From: Siphlonurus alternatus
Taxonomy: Eukaryota > Arthropoda > Insecta > Ephemeroptera > Siphlonuridae
Direction of reading: 5' to 3'
Assembly (NCBI GenBank): GCA_949825025.1
Contig: OX463782.1
Span: forward strand, 2,119,501 to 2,183,500
DNA: 64,000 nt
Shown here: piece by piece, positions 12,059 through 24,755 of the stretch
Layout of the letters: each line of letters starts with the position of its first letter
How positions within the stretch are numbered: the first letter of the stretch is position 1
The notes under the pieces: generated by a model
Seen by the model: only the letters and a program-made list of their open reading frames with translations
Told to the model about the DNA's origin: nothing
The model's database searches: none
Translations under genes and position numbers: made by a program

Positions 12059-12312
12059 ATATTTCTAACATTTTATGCTCAAAAACAGGATAAAAGACGT
12101 AATCTCATATTTTTCCCTCTTAAATGGTACAAAATAGGAGGGAAAAAGACAAGAGGAGGGTTCAATAGCGAATTAAATATGAAATTTATTTCAACTCGAT
12201 GTACAAATTTTTTAAATTTATTTTTCTTATATTTTTATAACAATTAACCCTCCATCTTTTATCACATATTCTTCAATTCCAAGTACACCACAAAAGCCCT
12301 CTACAGGCTTAC

Positions 12313-12542
12313 GTCACCTTCTATGTATATATCGGAGAGAACATTCCTCAGCATGCAGACTAACTGTAAGCGCGGCAGGCGGATTGCGCACTCATGCACC
12401 GAGAAGAGTACCGGTGCTGTAGAACATATGGGCGTGCGGAACTTGGTGATCACCAGGAAGTGACAGGGCGTGAGCACCACGAGGTACCGTTTAGCACGAG
12501 CTAGACATTTGGAGACATTGTTGATATCCGGTAGTCCTTTCG
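12313..12542 (-). CDS. Candidate internal coding exon, family not recognised
   Basis: A GC-rich patch in AT-rich surroundings with one long open minus frame of about 78 codons, including KRYLVVLTPCHFLVITKFRT and LPRLQLVCMLRNVLSDIY. Over 48 central codons I counted about 77% GC at position 3, 55% at position 1 and 44% at position 2, the order expected for real coding sequence. The overlapping plus frames give the wrong order. It is bounded by a weak acceptor (GTCATCAAAG) and a donor, either GAC/GTAAGC (12312) or AAG/GTGACG a few bases upstream. No partner exon is certain. The hydrophobic, beta-rich look gives no family I can name. Confidence 0.4.
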
Positions 12543-12623
12543 CTTTGATGACAAATATTTATAAAACCACATTTTTACCGTAATATTATTTATCAAAACC
12601 TAATTCAGCACACTGCGACTAAT

Positions 12624-12797
12624 TTAATTGAAAAATTACGTCTTTAACTCATCCTTTACATGGTCTAAATCTAGTCCTTTTACCTCTATAACACATCTTA
12701 TTGTTAGCTCAAAGTACGAGAGGATGAAATGAAAATATTTCTAACATTTTATACTCAAGAGGAAGAAAAATAAAGTAATCTCGTCTTTTTCCTCTAA
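12624..12797 (+). mobile_element. M1 MITE, 3'-truncated copy
   Basis: Starts TTTAATTGAAAAATTACGTC and matches M1 up to the TTTTTCCTCTAAA segment. The last third and 3' terminal repeat are missing. Confidence 0.7.
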
Positions 12798-12908
12798 ATG
12801 TATATGTACTTTTCTCTGGGTTTGGAAGATGGTGTGTTTCACATGTTAGCACATGTAGATCATGCAATGGTGATTTTTTTTCTCTCTTCTTCACCTCCTG
12901 TTTCAACT

Positions 12909-12911
12909 GTA

Positions 12912-12954
<43 letters not shown>
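12909..12954. repeat. (CT)n microsatellite
   Basis: Simple CT repeat. Frames through it encode poly(SL) and are not genes. Confidence 0.95.
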
Positions 12955-12957
<3 letters not shown>

Positions 12958-13271
12958 GTTCTAAAAGGCAGACTTTTATGATTTTTTTTTAATAATTATT
13001 ACAATATTTTATTAATCTGATTATAAGACAAATCAACATAACTCATATGTTTATAGAATTTAATATTATTCACTATTGTAAAAACTGTCCAATATCCACA
13101 CATATATTAATTATTATTAATCTGACCAATGCTATATATATACAATCTTCTAGTTAATATTGAACTTTAAATAATTAAATATAGGCGTTTTGTTTTTTCT
13201 TTCCTTTTTCCAGTATTTTGAAAAAAAATTGTATTGTGTATATAAATATTTAAGGATTCAAAAATTATGCT

Positions 13272-14170
<899 letters not shown>

Positions 14171-14173
14171 ACT

Positions 14174-14495
14174 GAGTTGAAATAAATTTCATCTTTTCTT
14201 CGCTATTAAACTCTCCTCTCGTCTTTTCCCCTCTTATTTTGCACCATTTTAGAGAAAAAAAATACGAGATTATGTCTTTTTTCCTGTTCTTGAGCATAAA
14301 ATATTAAAAATATTGTCTTCATTTCATCCTCACTTTGAGCGAAGAGGAAATAAGATGTGTTTTAGAGGTAAAAAGATTGATTTAGATTGATAAGATTAGG
14401 TTTAGATCAAGAACCCTTTATTTACTTACTGTAGTAAAGGGATCTTGGTTTAGATGTGTAAAAGGTGAGTTGAAGACGTAGTTATTCAACTAGGG
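14174..14495 (-). mobile_element. M1 MITE, inverted copy with a small insertion
   Basis: Reads GAGTTGAAATAAATTTCATC at the left and ends TTATTCAACTAGGG at the right, so it is reversed. An extra hairpin of about 48 bp (AAGAACCCTTTATT ... AGTAAAGGGATCTTGG) lies at about 14407-14455, flanked by repeats of GTTTAGAT. Confidence 0.8.
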
Positions 14496-14721
14496 TATAC
14501 TTTACAAAACTAACTACTGCAATGTTCTAGTCTTACACATATAACATATAACTCAACTATAATTTGCAATCTCGTTTGTATCGAATTTGTAAAACGTTTG
14601 AGTTGGCTCGAAGTGTCAATTTTTAACAATTGAATTGCTTCAATGAACAAACTATTATAGTTAGAATTTTTTTTATGTGTTTTTAACAGAAGAAACAAAA
14701 TTTGCGTACTTAATTAAAATT

Positions 14722-15345
14722 ATTTTATTTATTTTTATTTATTTTATTATTTCACCCAAGGTACACACAGTATTACAAGTAGTGGGGTGGGGGTAGCAAG
14801 CAAGGCACTAGAAGCACCATATCACAAGTGGCTGCTAACCTACAAATTTATACCAATGCTATAGCATAGAATGCTAGAGTCAAAAACAAACAAATTAATT
14901 AACTATTTTTAAGAATATAATAATTCTTAAGAGCAGAAGGAAACTGCTTAGCATCACTTTTCTTTACATTGCAGGGCAACTTATTCCATTCAGACACAGT
15001 CCTTATTAGTAAACCTTTTTTATATAACTCTAAACGAGCCTGTGGTGGAATAAGACTAACAACACCATCTTGCCCTCTAATTTGACGCCCATTTTTAACA
15101 GTATCAGTAATATTCAAATTATGTTCAATTGATGCAATACTCTGATCGTCATTTTTATGAACAGACAGTTTCTAACGACCATTCTCATTGGTGAAACGAG
15201 AGCCGAAGCTTCACGAACATGGTCGATGAAAATGTGACAGCTTGTTAATATTGTGATTATCTAAAACATATTGTTGTCCATTGTTGTTGTGTTTGAACAG
15301 CTGTTCAATGACAGGTTCAAAAACCTTTGACTATCAGGTGTTTAT
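14722..15345 (-). mobile_element. LINE 3' end, longer ORF2 C-terminal remnant
   Basis: The minus frame reads KKGLLIRTVSEWNKLPCNVK and ends KNYYILKNS then stop. The frame runs back through IEHNLNITDTVKNGRQIRGQ to an in-frame TAG near 15176, showing decay. The 3' side ends in a TTTATTTATTTTATT run matching the tail of the copy at 10196. The two copies share the 3' UTR text TTTCACCCAA and AAGGCAC. It is a 5'-truncated non-LTR retrotransposon; the clade is not resolved. Confidence 0.7.
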
Positions 15346-15349
15346 AATC

Positions 15350-16550
15350 AACAATGTCCAATTTTCCTCACCGACCTCTCTGTGGTACCACAAAATTCAA
15401 TTAACGTTTTATCAATACATTACAATACAGTGGAGTTAGTACAAGTTTCCCTTAGGAAATGTAAAGATTTTGTCTGAAAAGCAGGTCTCATTTCTGAATA
15501 GAATGTACTTTTGTAACAATAAATTATTTGCTGTAGCAAGATTCAGTATAAGATAATTCACAGAAAGATAAAATCAGATGTATTTTCGGATGATATTATT
15601 GGGATTCTTAATTTTGTTAAAATGTTTAATTATAAATAAATTTGTTCGTAATTAAACTGCAAACTATTTAGTGTAATTATATAATGTATGGGTTAAATTA
15701 AAATTTCTTTACAATATATTATATCAATATTACATTGCGAGAACTATTTGCTTTGTACCATTTTTCTAGTAATTAGTATCATAATCTATGTAATAGATAA
15801 TTGGTTTAAAATTTGACTTAATTTTGTATAACAGTCAAAATTTGAAAAAAATATGTATATTTTTTTATTTATTTTTTTATTAAGACAAATGTTAATTATA
15901 TTAGTAGTACAATATTTGGAAGCCTGCACATGTCTTATCTTATAATATACATAATTATATCAAATTTAGCTTAATTATAATCAAATGAATTTTACCATCT
16001 CCAAAGAGCAATAAATAATAAAGTTAGTAAAATAAATAAATACCGATGGTACTTAACCAATGTAATGGGAAGGGAGATAGCTTGTAATTTAATATAAGAT
16101 ATCAAATTATAATATAAATTAGAATTAAGTAAATATTATCAAGTTTATTGTGATAATAATTGCACATTTACTTTACTTACATAACAAGATTAACTTTAGG
16201 AAGCAAATTTGTACAAAAATATTCAAATTTTTTGCTCATCATAATTTGCACTTGTCAGTATAGGCGAACTATCGTATTAAAATGTAAAGATGCTACCTAA
16301 TTAGCACCTGTATGATAATTATTAACATCATACAACAGGCTGTATTATAATATAGAATGTGTTGTTAAAATGTATGTCCATATGAAGCATATCTCAGAAA
16401 CAAATATTATGGAATTTTAGGTGTAAAAAATATATATGATCTAATCAATTATTAGCATGTATGGCATAATATAATATATATTTTTATTATATATGCAACT
16501 TAGTATTTAACATAACACCTGTTTCATATTTTTTTAAAATTCTTACACGT
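15350..16550. other. AT-rich interval, nothing supported
   Basis: Very AT-rich. No frame or repeat copy that I can support. Confidence 0.4.
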
Positions 16551-16554
16551 ACAC

Positions 16555-16811
16555 CGAGTTGAAGTAATTTTCATCTTTTATTCACCTTTTACATCCCTTC
16601 TCGTCTATTTTGGAAAAAGAATTAAGGAAAAATACAAAATTGCGTATTTTTCCATCTCATTGAGCATATATAATGTTAGAAACATTGTTTCTATTTTATA
16701 CTAAATTTGCAAGAGTGAGGAAAAAATAAGATGTGTTTTAAAGGCAAAAAGATGTAATATGATTAGGTTTAGACGTGTTTAAATGACAACTTGACGTAAT
16801 TTTTCAACTAG
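16555..16811 (-). mobile_element. M1 MITE, inverted copy
   Basis: Begins CGAGTTGAAGTAATTTTCAT and ends TTTTTCAACTAG. Diverged but colinear over the whole family length. Confidence 0.75.
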
Positions 16812-17009
16812 AATAATTAATTTACCTTGCCTAAGTTGCTTCAGTACTAAGGAAAAGTAATACTTTTATTTCGATTTTGATGGAGGTAAGAAGAGCGCCA
16901 TGCACGCACCTCAAAAACAGATTGAATGCCCTTATCCTCTCATAAGTAGAAGAAACAGATTTCAAGTTGTCTGGGGTGTATACCTCAAAAATTCTATACC
17001 TCAAAAATA

Positions 17010-17205
17010 CACATTCATTCTTCCTCGTTCAATTAAAGTAAGGATGAAATGGAGAGACAAAATATATAACTGCTCACAAATAGGAAAAAAATATGCAATC
17101 CTCTTCTTCTTTATTTTTGGAAACGAACTAAAATCAGAGGGAAAAAGTCTTGAAGAGATGTGAATGATAAAAGATTAAATTTATTTCAAATGCTAACATT
17201 TTTTG
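17010..17205 (+). mobile_element. M1-like relic, strongly diverged
   Basis: Retains TTCCTCGTTCA, GGATGAAATGGAGA and AAATTTATTTCAAATGC in the family order. Another such relic spans about 17640-17865 (GAGGATG, AAAATTTATTTCAAATAGG). Confidence 0.5.
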
Positions 17206-17443
17206 AATAAAATATAAACTGATTGCGTTACCCTATTAAGTACAAAACCATTATAATTATGACAGTTATTCCATAATGATTAATCAATCAATTGATGGGC
17301 GCTCGGAGGTTTCGGACCGCTCCACGAAATAATCAAATCACGAAATAATATCTTATTTTTTGTAAAACCTTTTTTTTTGTAATATGAATTATAAGAAATA
17401 CAATTTTTTTGCGGTTTCCACGCTAATTTTGGCAACGTCGCAG

Positions 17444-17496
17444 CGCCCGGAAGCAAGCAGGAGGTGATCGGTCATCCCGCGAGCTTCTCCGCGAAG
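17444..17496 (+). CDS. Candidate exon 1 of an unidentified plus-strand gene
   Basis: A 53-nt open segment between a good acceptor (TTTTGGCAACGTCGCAG) and a donor AAG/GTAACG. It encodes PGSKQEVIGHPASFSAK with two leading bases, ending in phase 0. Phase fits the next candidate exon at 18493. The minus strand also has an open frame here, and its codon-position GC does not decide the strand, so this is one of the weaker members of the set. Confidence 0.3.
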
Positions 17497-17900
17497 GTAA
17501 CGGGACCAACCACAGTCACACGCATGGTGATTGTTGCGAGAAAGCGAGAGTCCCCTGAGAGTCACTGCAACAATCGTCTCCCAGATCTCATGATGCTGCA
17601 ACATTGTTGCTGAAATATCATTGTTGCCAAAATGTCTTGTAATTACAAGTATTTCGTCTCATAGTGGAAAATTATTATTTTCAAACTCATTCTTATGCCT
17701 TGTAAAAATATAATAATATAAGTTAATCCTAGCTTAAATGAGGATGTAATTAATAATATTTCATCCTTAATTAGATAGAATTCTATATTTTTTTTAGTCT
17801 GATATGAAATGATGAAAAATTAATTAAGAAAGACATTAAAAGATAAAATTTATTTCAAATAGGAATTCTAATAAAATATTTTGTACGTGTAATATGAATG

Positions 17901-18004
<104 letters not shown>

Positions 18005-18492
18005 CGCCGTTCTTCTGGAATAATGTGATATAATATTTGCCTACCAAAATTTATGTGAACAAATGACAAAATATTATAAAATTAATTAATTATATAATAA
18101 ATAATATAATGCTATTTTACTAAAATTTGTATATTTATATGAATTAAACTCATTTTCTATGCACCAGAATACCTTCAAATTAATTAATTATTAATCAAAT
18201 TAATATTTGAAAGAGAATACCGGATACTTAATAAAATTCATTTCTTTGAAGTTTACTGTATTTTATGATGATAATATTTTATTTATCAATAAATTCACAA
18301 AATTTAATTGATTTTTATAAATATTTTTTCCCATGAAAATTAATATAAATTAATCAAAAAAATAAAATTTTAATATTAAAGACCTTTTTTTCTACCTGTT
18401 TCAAAGTTGGCGGTTAGTTAATTAATCTCACCGGCCGGCATTCCACGCGGACTTGTTGCCCTAAACAAGTTTCGCCTGGTGTGACGTCACAG

Positions 18493-18625
18493 GCCGCCGC
18501 GGTGGCAGCTGAGGTCACTGACCCAGCGCTGTTTGATTACGCAAGGGCGCATTCCTACTCATCTTCAGTCGAGGAATTAACATTCGGCAGTGACCGTGCG
18601 GAGGAGATGCCTTGTTGGGACCAGC
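18493..18625 (+). CDS. Candidate exon 2 of the unidentified gene
   Basis: Follows an acceptor GTGACGTCACAG and is open for 44 codons plus one base, including DPALFDYARAHSYSSSVEEL and SDRAEEMPCWDQ. The proposed donor is GTGTGT at 18626, the first bases of a GT/GA repeat, so the intron would begin in simple sequence. It starts in phase 0, matching the end of 17444-17496, and leaves one base, matching the two-base start at 21277. GC is about 52% at codon position 2 and 59-64% at positions 1 and 3. No domain recognised. Confidence 0.4.
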
Positions 18626-18645
18626 GTGTGTGTGAGAGAGGGAGA

Positions 18646-18770
18646 GAGACAGATAAAGAACGGAGGGAGAGAGACAAATAAAGAACGGAGGGAGAGAGAC
18701 AGATAAAGAACGGAGGGAGAGAGACAAATAAAGAACGGAGGGAGAGAGACAGATGAAGAATGGAGGGAGA
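18646..18770. repeat. 25-bp tandem repeat with alternating units
   Basis: Five 25-bp units start GAGACAGATA or GAGACAAATA at 18646, 18671, 18696, 18721 and 18746. The fourth codon-sized block alternates CAG, CAA, CAG, CAA, CAG, so the real period is a 50-bp dimer. Confidence 0.9.
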
Positions 18771-19003
18771 GAGAGAAGGGAGTATGAGAGATTGAGATGT
18801 ACTTCAGGTGCGTGAGGAAGAAAGAGAGTGAAGAGGCAAAAGGGAGATAAGGAGAGAGAGAGAGAATTAACGGGGAAAAGAGAGAGGGAGAGAGAACAAA
18901 AGGGAGTATGTGATAGGAATAGGTGCGTGAGTGAGGAAAAGATGAGAGAGATACATAAAGAGTGTGTGGAGGAGAGAGACAAATAGGGCAAAAGTGAGAT
19001 ATG

Positions 19004-19055
<52 letters not shown>

Positions 19056-19122
19056 CTTAAGATTCAAAGATACATGAAGAAAGAACGGAGGGGAAGAGAC
19101 AAAGGGGCAAAAGGAGCCAAAA

Positions 19123-19193
<71 letters not shown>
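18771..19193. repeat. GA-rich region with two pure (GA)n runs
   Basis: Purine-rich on plus with (GA)n at about 19009-19045 (ending in a G run) and 19128-19193. The low-complexity serine/leucine frames here are artefacts of the repeat. Confidence 0.9.
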
Positions 19194-19199
<6 letters not shown>

Positions 19200-19200
<1 letters not shown>

Positions 19201-20310
19201 TACACGTGCGTGAGAGCGAATGGGAGATTTTAGAGAGAGATGAGCGAAAGGTTTGGGGCCCGTGCCACCTCTATGACACGATGACGTCACCAGATTCCTT
19301 CACATCTTGTGCAGAGTAAACACAGTCGGTGCGTGAGCAGCTTGGGTGATTCCTCACCACCTTTTCCCACCTGAGTTCATGGCTCCGTAGATCTAATATA
19401 GATGACATCAACGCCCTGCCCTTTCTTTGATTAAATTATTCTGATTGTCACTCGCGGTTCAAGGTGGGTCTTCATGTTATAAATATGTTTACCATATATA
19501 ATTATTCTGCGTTGTTATAGTAAAATTTCCCAGTATTGTTCAAATTTTGTATAATTTAGGTACTATAATAATTTGCAGTGTTTTTTTAATGACACAATAT
19601 GTATATTTTATGATTTAAAAAAACAATGTTCCTAGCTTTTTTACATATTTTTAATTGCAAAAATAATTTTAATTTTAAAGATTTCTTTTATAATTTTAAG
19701 GGTTCAACGTGTATTTTATTTCTACAGTGAGTGTTTTTGCATTAATTTAATGAAAACGAATACATTTTTTTATAAGTTCTGTAAATTTTTCAAGCTAATT
19801 CTATTCAATTGTATAGAAAAGTCTTATAGCGTTTTGTGTAGAATCAGAATGAGTTAATTAAAATTTAAAACGATGTCCTTTTTATTTTGTTAAAACAAAA
19901 ATGAAAGAATTTGAAAGTAAAGGAATGCTGGAGATTTTTAATTATTTGGAACCAGTGTTTTTTTTATAAACGTGCTTCAGAATAAATAATAAAGCATCAG
20001 ATGATATGCTTTGAATTGTTTTTTTTTAATAAAAATATAAACAAATAATCTTTGTTCATGTTTGGGTGCCAACTACCCCAATTTTTATTTTGTCAAGTAT
20101 TGATTTAATGTTTATAAATTATATAATTATATTTCATTTCATTTTTTTTTTTAATTTATACAACAGAAAAATTTTTGATAAATAATTTCCTTATTGTTTT
20201 AAGCAATAATAAATAATGTAATTTAAATAAAAAGATTTTAGAATTGTATTATCTCAGTTTCAAATATTATTATGTAAGTAATAAAGGTTTTTAGAGAATA
20301 AATACGCCAA
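19200..20310. other. Interval without supported gene
   Basis: 19200-19470 is moderately GC-rich and carries TGACGTCA at 19282. The rest is AT-rich. No repeat family or splice-supported frame was found. Confidence 0.4.
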
Positions 20311-20315
20311 GCGAT

Positions 20316-20420
<105 letters not shown>

Positions 20421-20860
20421 CTCATTTTAGTATTATAGCATTTATTATAATTATAAAAATACACATTATATAAAGAATCTAAGTATTTAACCATAAATTT
20501 ATATACACTTTTCAATTTACATTATATAAATTATATTTTTGCTCTAGTATTTTCTCTTATCTAAGTGTACAATAATTTATATATATACTCGTATATATAT
20601 ATTTTGGTACATGTACATGCATGCATTTGAAAGTTCATTCGATAAAGAAGCAAATTAAGCATTAAATTTATTTTATATATTTGTACAAAAATTTGAAGTT
20701 TGTTTAAATATTCCCTTCTTAATTTTTTTTATCATCTACGAATTAAAATTATATGAAATATATTTGACCATCATGTCAGAAATTTAACTAACGTTCCCTG
20801 CATGTGTACTAGATTTCCAAACTGTTGATGGTGTTTACTGTAATACAATTCTATTTAAAG

Positions 20861-21018
20861 CCTGCTTTAACATGATACAAGCAAAGAATTAATATCTACA
20901 TTAATTCTTTGATACAAGTTTGCATACAATTTTCTTTACAAGAAAATTTAATCTCCATACCATTAAATGGAGTCCAAGTTTTCTTGTAAGGGAAAAATTG
21001 TATCGTGTAATACCGGCT
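20861..21018. mobile_element. M4 foldback copy
   Basis: Left GCCTGCTTTAACATGATAC, right ATTGTATCGTGTAATACCGG. Contains an internal small duplication of AAAGAATTAA. Confidence 0.65.
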
Positions 21019-21109
21019 TAACATATCATATAAATATATTTATGTTTTTCTTAATAAACACATAAATAAAAAAAAATAATAATAATTTTGTGGTACATGT
21101 TGTAAAGCT

Positions 21110-21226
21110 TGTATTACACAATACAATTTTACATACAATTTTTCATTACAAAGAAAAATTCAACTCCATACAGACAAATGCAATGAAAATTGATTTCAAA
21201 ATTTATTGTGTAATACAGGCTTTCAA
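21110..21226. mobile_element. M4 foldback copy
   Basis: Left GCTTGTATTACACAATACAA, right TTATTGTGTAATACAGGCTT, an inverted pair with the family's inner ATTCAACTCCATAC. Confidence 0.75.
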
Positions 21227-21276
21227 ATAAAGATATTTATTTAAAAAAAAAATAATATTTGCACCCAACATGCTAG

Positions 21277-21422
21277 AAGATCCACGTGGCTACATGGGAT
21301 CAGCCACTCCACCTGCCACGTTATATTGGCGGCCGGTGTATTTGGTCATGTACCGTAAAGCGCCGTTGTGGAAGCTCGAGGCGGTGCTGGGCGTGGAGGA
21401 CACTGAGGATCGCGCGGCCAAG
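21277..21422 (+). CDS. Candidate exon 3 of the unidentified gene
   Basis: 146 nt: two bases plus 48 codons, including YWRPVYLVMYRKAPLWKLEA and VLGVEDTEDRAAK. It ends at a good donor AAG/GTCAGT; the acceptor (CAACATGCTAG) is weak. By my count codon-position GC is about 69% (third), 62% (first) and 50% (second), which favours plus over the overlapping minus frame. Phase agrees with its neighbours at 18493 and 23387. An ATG just upstream in the same frame (21270) means it could instead be a first coding exon. The protein family is unknown to me. Confidence 0.45.
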
Positions 21423-21559
21423 GTCAGTGGTCGTGACGTCACTGGTACACTCGTGGTACGACAAACTGCACCCTGTGGAACCATCGCAAATATGACTTTA
21501 TTCGCTAGAACCTCAAAATATTATTATTGCAAAAATAGACAGATTCATAATTAATTCAT

Positions 21560-22125
21560 AATCTTTATTGCTTTTCGATTGATTACACAATATAAGCAAA
21601 TCAAACCATTTTAAACTCACAAGTCGTCGATCGTCCATACATAAATAACAACATGGATCACTATACACAACAAATAGATAGTACACATCAAAGAACACAA
21701 AATAATTTGTAAATCCTGACACTAAAAATTAAGTAATATATAGTGAATTTTATGTTTTTTTATGATTGATGATTATAATTTATGCTAATACAATTGCAAG
21801 AAATCAATCATGACAAAGAAAATTTATAACATATCTATTTTCACAGTACATTCCAATTATGAATTCAAACAGGTATTTGTATACATATTGTATTTCTGTA
21901 TGTGTAGAAGATCATAGAAGATGCAAAGTTATGCCACTCTGATTTTTCTTAGGATTTTTTTTAGCGTGGGAAGTATTGGTAAAATGTTTTGGCTAGGTCG
22001 GATTTGAACCCATGCACGCCCTTTTTAGGTCCTATCCTTTTATTAAGAGAGCCGTCTCTGTACTTTCAATATTTTTTTAACAATATAGTTCCTGAACTCT
22101 TAAAAAATCTGAACAGGTATTTTTT
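21560..22125. mobile_element. AT-rich interval with a decayed M6 foldback
   Basis: From about 21895 the text GCAAAGTTATGCCACTCTGA and, later, GGTCCTATCCTTTTATTAAG and TAGTTCCTGAACTC match the M6 family. On minus it contains GGGTTCAAATCC, a tRNA B-box-like string, but no tRNA fold is evident. Confidence 0.5.
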
Positions 22126-22728
22126 TTTTTTTTTAAATGGTGACTTCACTTAACTTGCTCCTAAAATTAGAGTGTTATTCATATTTAATACGATATAAGA
22201 TATTTAAAATTTAGGATGGATTCTAAACGTCACATGCACATGCATGCTTCACAATTAAAATGATATTCTATAAAATAAGGGTTAACTACACTTCAGAATT
22301 TATTAAATGATAAAAAAATATTAAATATACGAAATTTTTGCACTTTATATTCTAGACCTGACTGTAAAACATGAAAACCTCTTATATATTTTTAAAGATA
22401 TACTTACAAATTTACATTTTTTTTTTGTCTTTTTGTGAATGGATGGAATTATTCTTACTGCAATATAAAATATTTCTCAATCCTTATGTACTACTAATAA
22501 TTTATAATAAAGTTCTTATTAGGTTCAAGAAATATAAATAGCATAATAAATTTAGTTTACAGTTTATAAATATTATATTTTTTAAATACATAGAATAAGA
22601 TCGAGCAAGAAAAGCTTCTATATGCTTTATATAAGCTTTTAAGAAAAGTGGTTTACCATTACGTGTACAAGTGTTGGGTATTACAGTAATCTAAAATTAA
22701 TATAAGCTGCGCACTACACGTTATATAC

Positions 22729-22921
22729 AGTCAAATTTATATAATATTCTTGCCGGAAGTGACAGGTTTCTGGTCATCTTGTTCATGTCTGAGTCTTGAA
22801 AATTTACAAACATGTTAGTACTCTTCTTACAGACCTGTAGCCGAAATTTCAAAATGAAAATACAAGTAGAAAGACAAGAAACCTATCACTTCCGGTAGGA
22901 ATATTAAACTAATTTGACTGT
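22729..22921. mobile_element. M9 foldback element
   Basis: Ends ACAGTCAAATTTATATAATA and its complement. Inner arms are CCGGAAGTGACAGGTTTCT and AGAAACCTATCACTTCCGG. Arm fragments occur at 7656 and 8588. Confidence 0.8.
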
Positions 22922-22929
22922 AGTTGTGT

Positions 22930-23380
22930 GTAATGTTTATCAGAAATACCGGTAATTAAGATGTTAATCAGGAAGCCGCGTGACTATATTTAAACTTACG
23001 GTATTAAACAATTCAAAACATGCAATCAAACTATACTGTAATTTTATACAACACAAACAATTTTACGTTGGTTTGATAATTTCTTATGAACTATTTCACC
23101 TAGTTGTGTGTATTTTTTTCTTTTTAAATAATATCTGATAATGTAATCCAAATGTTAATGAATGAGAATTTATTAAAATCATGTACTGTAATTTTGTAAG
23201 CAAAACTGTACGTGGTTATAACAATAAAATCAAGCTTTTTGTTAATTTAGAATACAAATTGATATTTTTGTTGGCTTTAAAATCCATCATTAAGTTTTAA
23301 TAACAATACTAGTTTAATACCGTTTGTCTGTGTTTTTATTTCTAATGATCAACCCTACATGGGAGCTAATTAGTGTATAA
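22930..23380. other. AT-rich interval, nothing supported
   Basis: Would be intronic in the proposed gene. No repeat copy identified. Confidence 0.35.
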
Positions 23381-23386
23381 TTTAAG

Positions 23387-23524
23387 GATGAATCTCAGCA
23401 GGTTGATATCTTGCAATCGTACCGCCTGAATGCAACAAGACTTGCAGGAGACTTAGAACTCGCCATCAATAGGTGGCATACAAATTTTGAAGCAAATCTG
23501 TCTTATCAGTTTTGTGAAAACTGA
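23387..23524 (+). CDS. Candidate exon 4 of the unidentified gene
   Basis: Open for 45 codons then TGA, starting after TTTAAG in phase 0, which matches the end of the previous exon. It encodes DESQQVDILQSYRLNATRLA and GDLELAINRWHTNFEANLSY. If the TGA is used this is a last exon. Otherwise a donor lies earlier in it, for example AATAG/GTGGCA. The acceptor is weak. I know no family for it. Confidence 0.4.
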   Translation, partial: DESQQVDILQSYRLNATRLAGDLELAINRWHTNFEANLSYQFCEN

Positions 23525-24041
23525 GGTAGATGTTTAACATTGTCCTTATGGAAGAAAACCGGAAATGGAGCTGTTGTGAGAAAACTGCAAGACTGAATTT
23601 GCTCAAACCATAAGTGATTAAGTTTTAGAACATTCTCGATTTTTTAAAATTTATTTCATTCGATTCGTTTGCAGGGAAATATTCTTTGACTCCAGCAGTA
23701 ACTTAGATTAATCGTTAAACAGAGAATTTAAATAATAGTATTTATATTATCTAGTTTAAAGACATAATGAACTCAAAATAAACAGATTTTCCCAATTATT
23801 GTGATGCAAATATAATAAGTTACATTTTGAAACAAACACAAAAAAAATTCACACTTATATAGACTAGTCCAAAACAGAAACACAACTTGGATTTATTTTA
23901 AGGAGGATACTAGCTAGCTGCATGTGGATATTGAATTATAAATTTCACTCTTTAGGACCTATTTTACTAAACGCAGTGTAATATATCACTTTCAAAGTTA
24001 GTAATACAAATAGAGTATTGTCCTAATTTTTTTTTGATTGC

Positions 24042-24304
24042 AGAAATGGATAGAGGGTGCAAAGTTATGCTACCCTGTTTTTTTTTCAGATTTTTTAGAG
24101 CCCGGAAACTATTTTTAAAAAATTATTGAAAGTCCTTTTCATGACGTCACGAGACGCCGCTCCTTAACAAAAAGATAGGACTTGCCGCCGCGTGACGTCA
24201 CAGAAAGGACTTTCAATAATTTTTTAAAAATAGTTCCCGGTCTCAAAAAAATCTGCAAAAAATCAGGGTAGCATAACTTTGCACCCTTTATCCATTTCTG
24301 CAAT
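24042..24304. mobile_element. M6 foldback element, clean copy
   Basis: Near-perfect palindrome. The left end ATTGCAGAAATGGATAGAGG is mirrored by CCATTTCTGCAAT. Arms carry AAAGTTATGCTACCCTG, and TGACGTCA lies in both arms (24142, 24193). The loop reads AACAAAAAGATAGGAC. Confidence 0.85.
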
Positions 24305-24665
24305 AAAAAAAATTGAGGACAATACTCCATTAAAACTCATATTTTTATTCTTAATTATATATATTGCAAAATTATTATGCCGCATAAATATAAAAATATT
24401 GGTATTGTTTGTAATGTTTGTCTCCATCCTCTTAATAAATCCCGTATGTCTCAGATGTACTAATGTATAGTTAAATTTCATATGAGTGATGTATAGCAAG
24501 ATTGTTAAACTACCAAAGACGTTGGTGTATATAAAATTATAATGTTAATATAAAATTCAACATTTTTATTAATATAATTATGTATAATAAATAAATAATT
24601 TGTACATTACTATATAGAGATTAAAAGTCCACTTAATAAATGAAAATTTCAATACTCTTAATGGA

Positions 24666-24755
24666 CATACATACATCTCTGGACAGCATGAACTTTACTC
24701 CTGCCTCACTTGCTACAGCTGCAGCTTCTAAGAGACAGAGAGATACAGATTTGTA
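24666..24755. mobile_element. Fragment of M10 repeat
   Basis: GCATGAACTTTACTCCTGCC followed by CAAATCTGTATCTCTT-like text. Related copies lie at about 49745-49850 and 63735-63890, the last having inverted arms. Confidence 0.5.

Larger units (their letters stand above)
11609..12198 (+). mobile_element. M1 MITE copy with two nested foldbacks
   Basis: M1 starts CCCTAGTACAGT and ends TTTATTTCAACTCGA. It is interrupted after GAAGACAAT and resumes at ATATTTCTAACATTTTATG. The gap contains two foldback elements in series, at 11735-11878 and 11879-12058. The interruption point is the same as in the copy at 1592-2149. Confidence 0.85.

Noticed and set aside
21990..22025. Possible tRNA gene (GGGTTCAAATCC on minus)
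   Set aside because: No flanking acceptor stem or A box; embedded in a decayed M6 copy.
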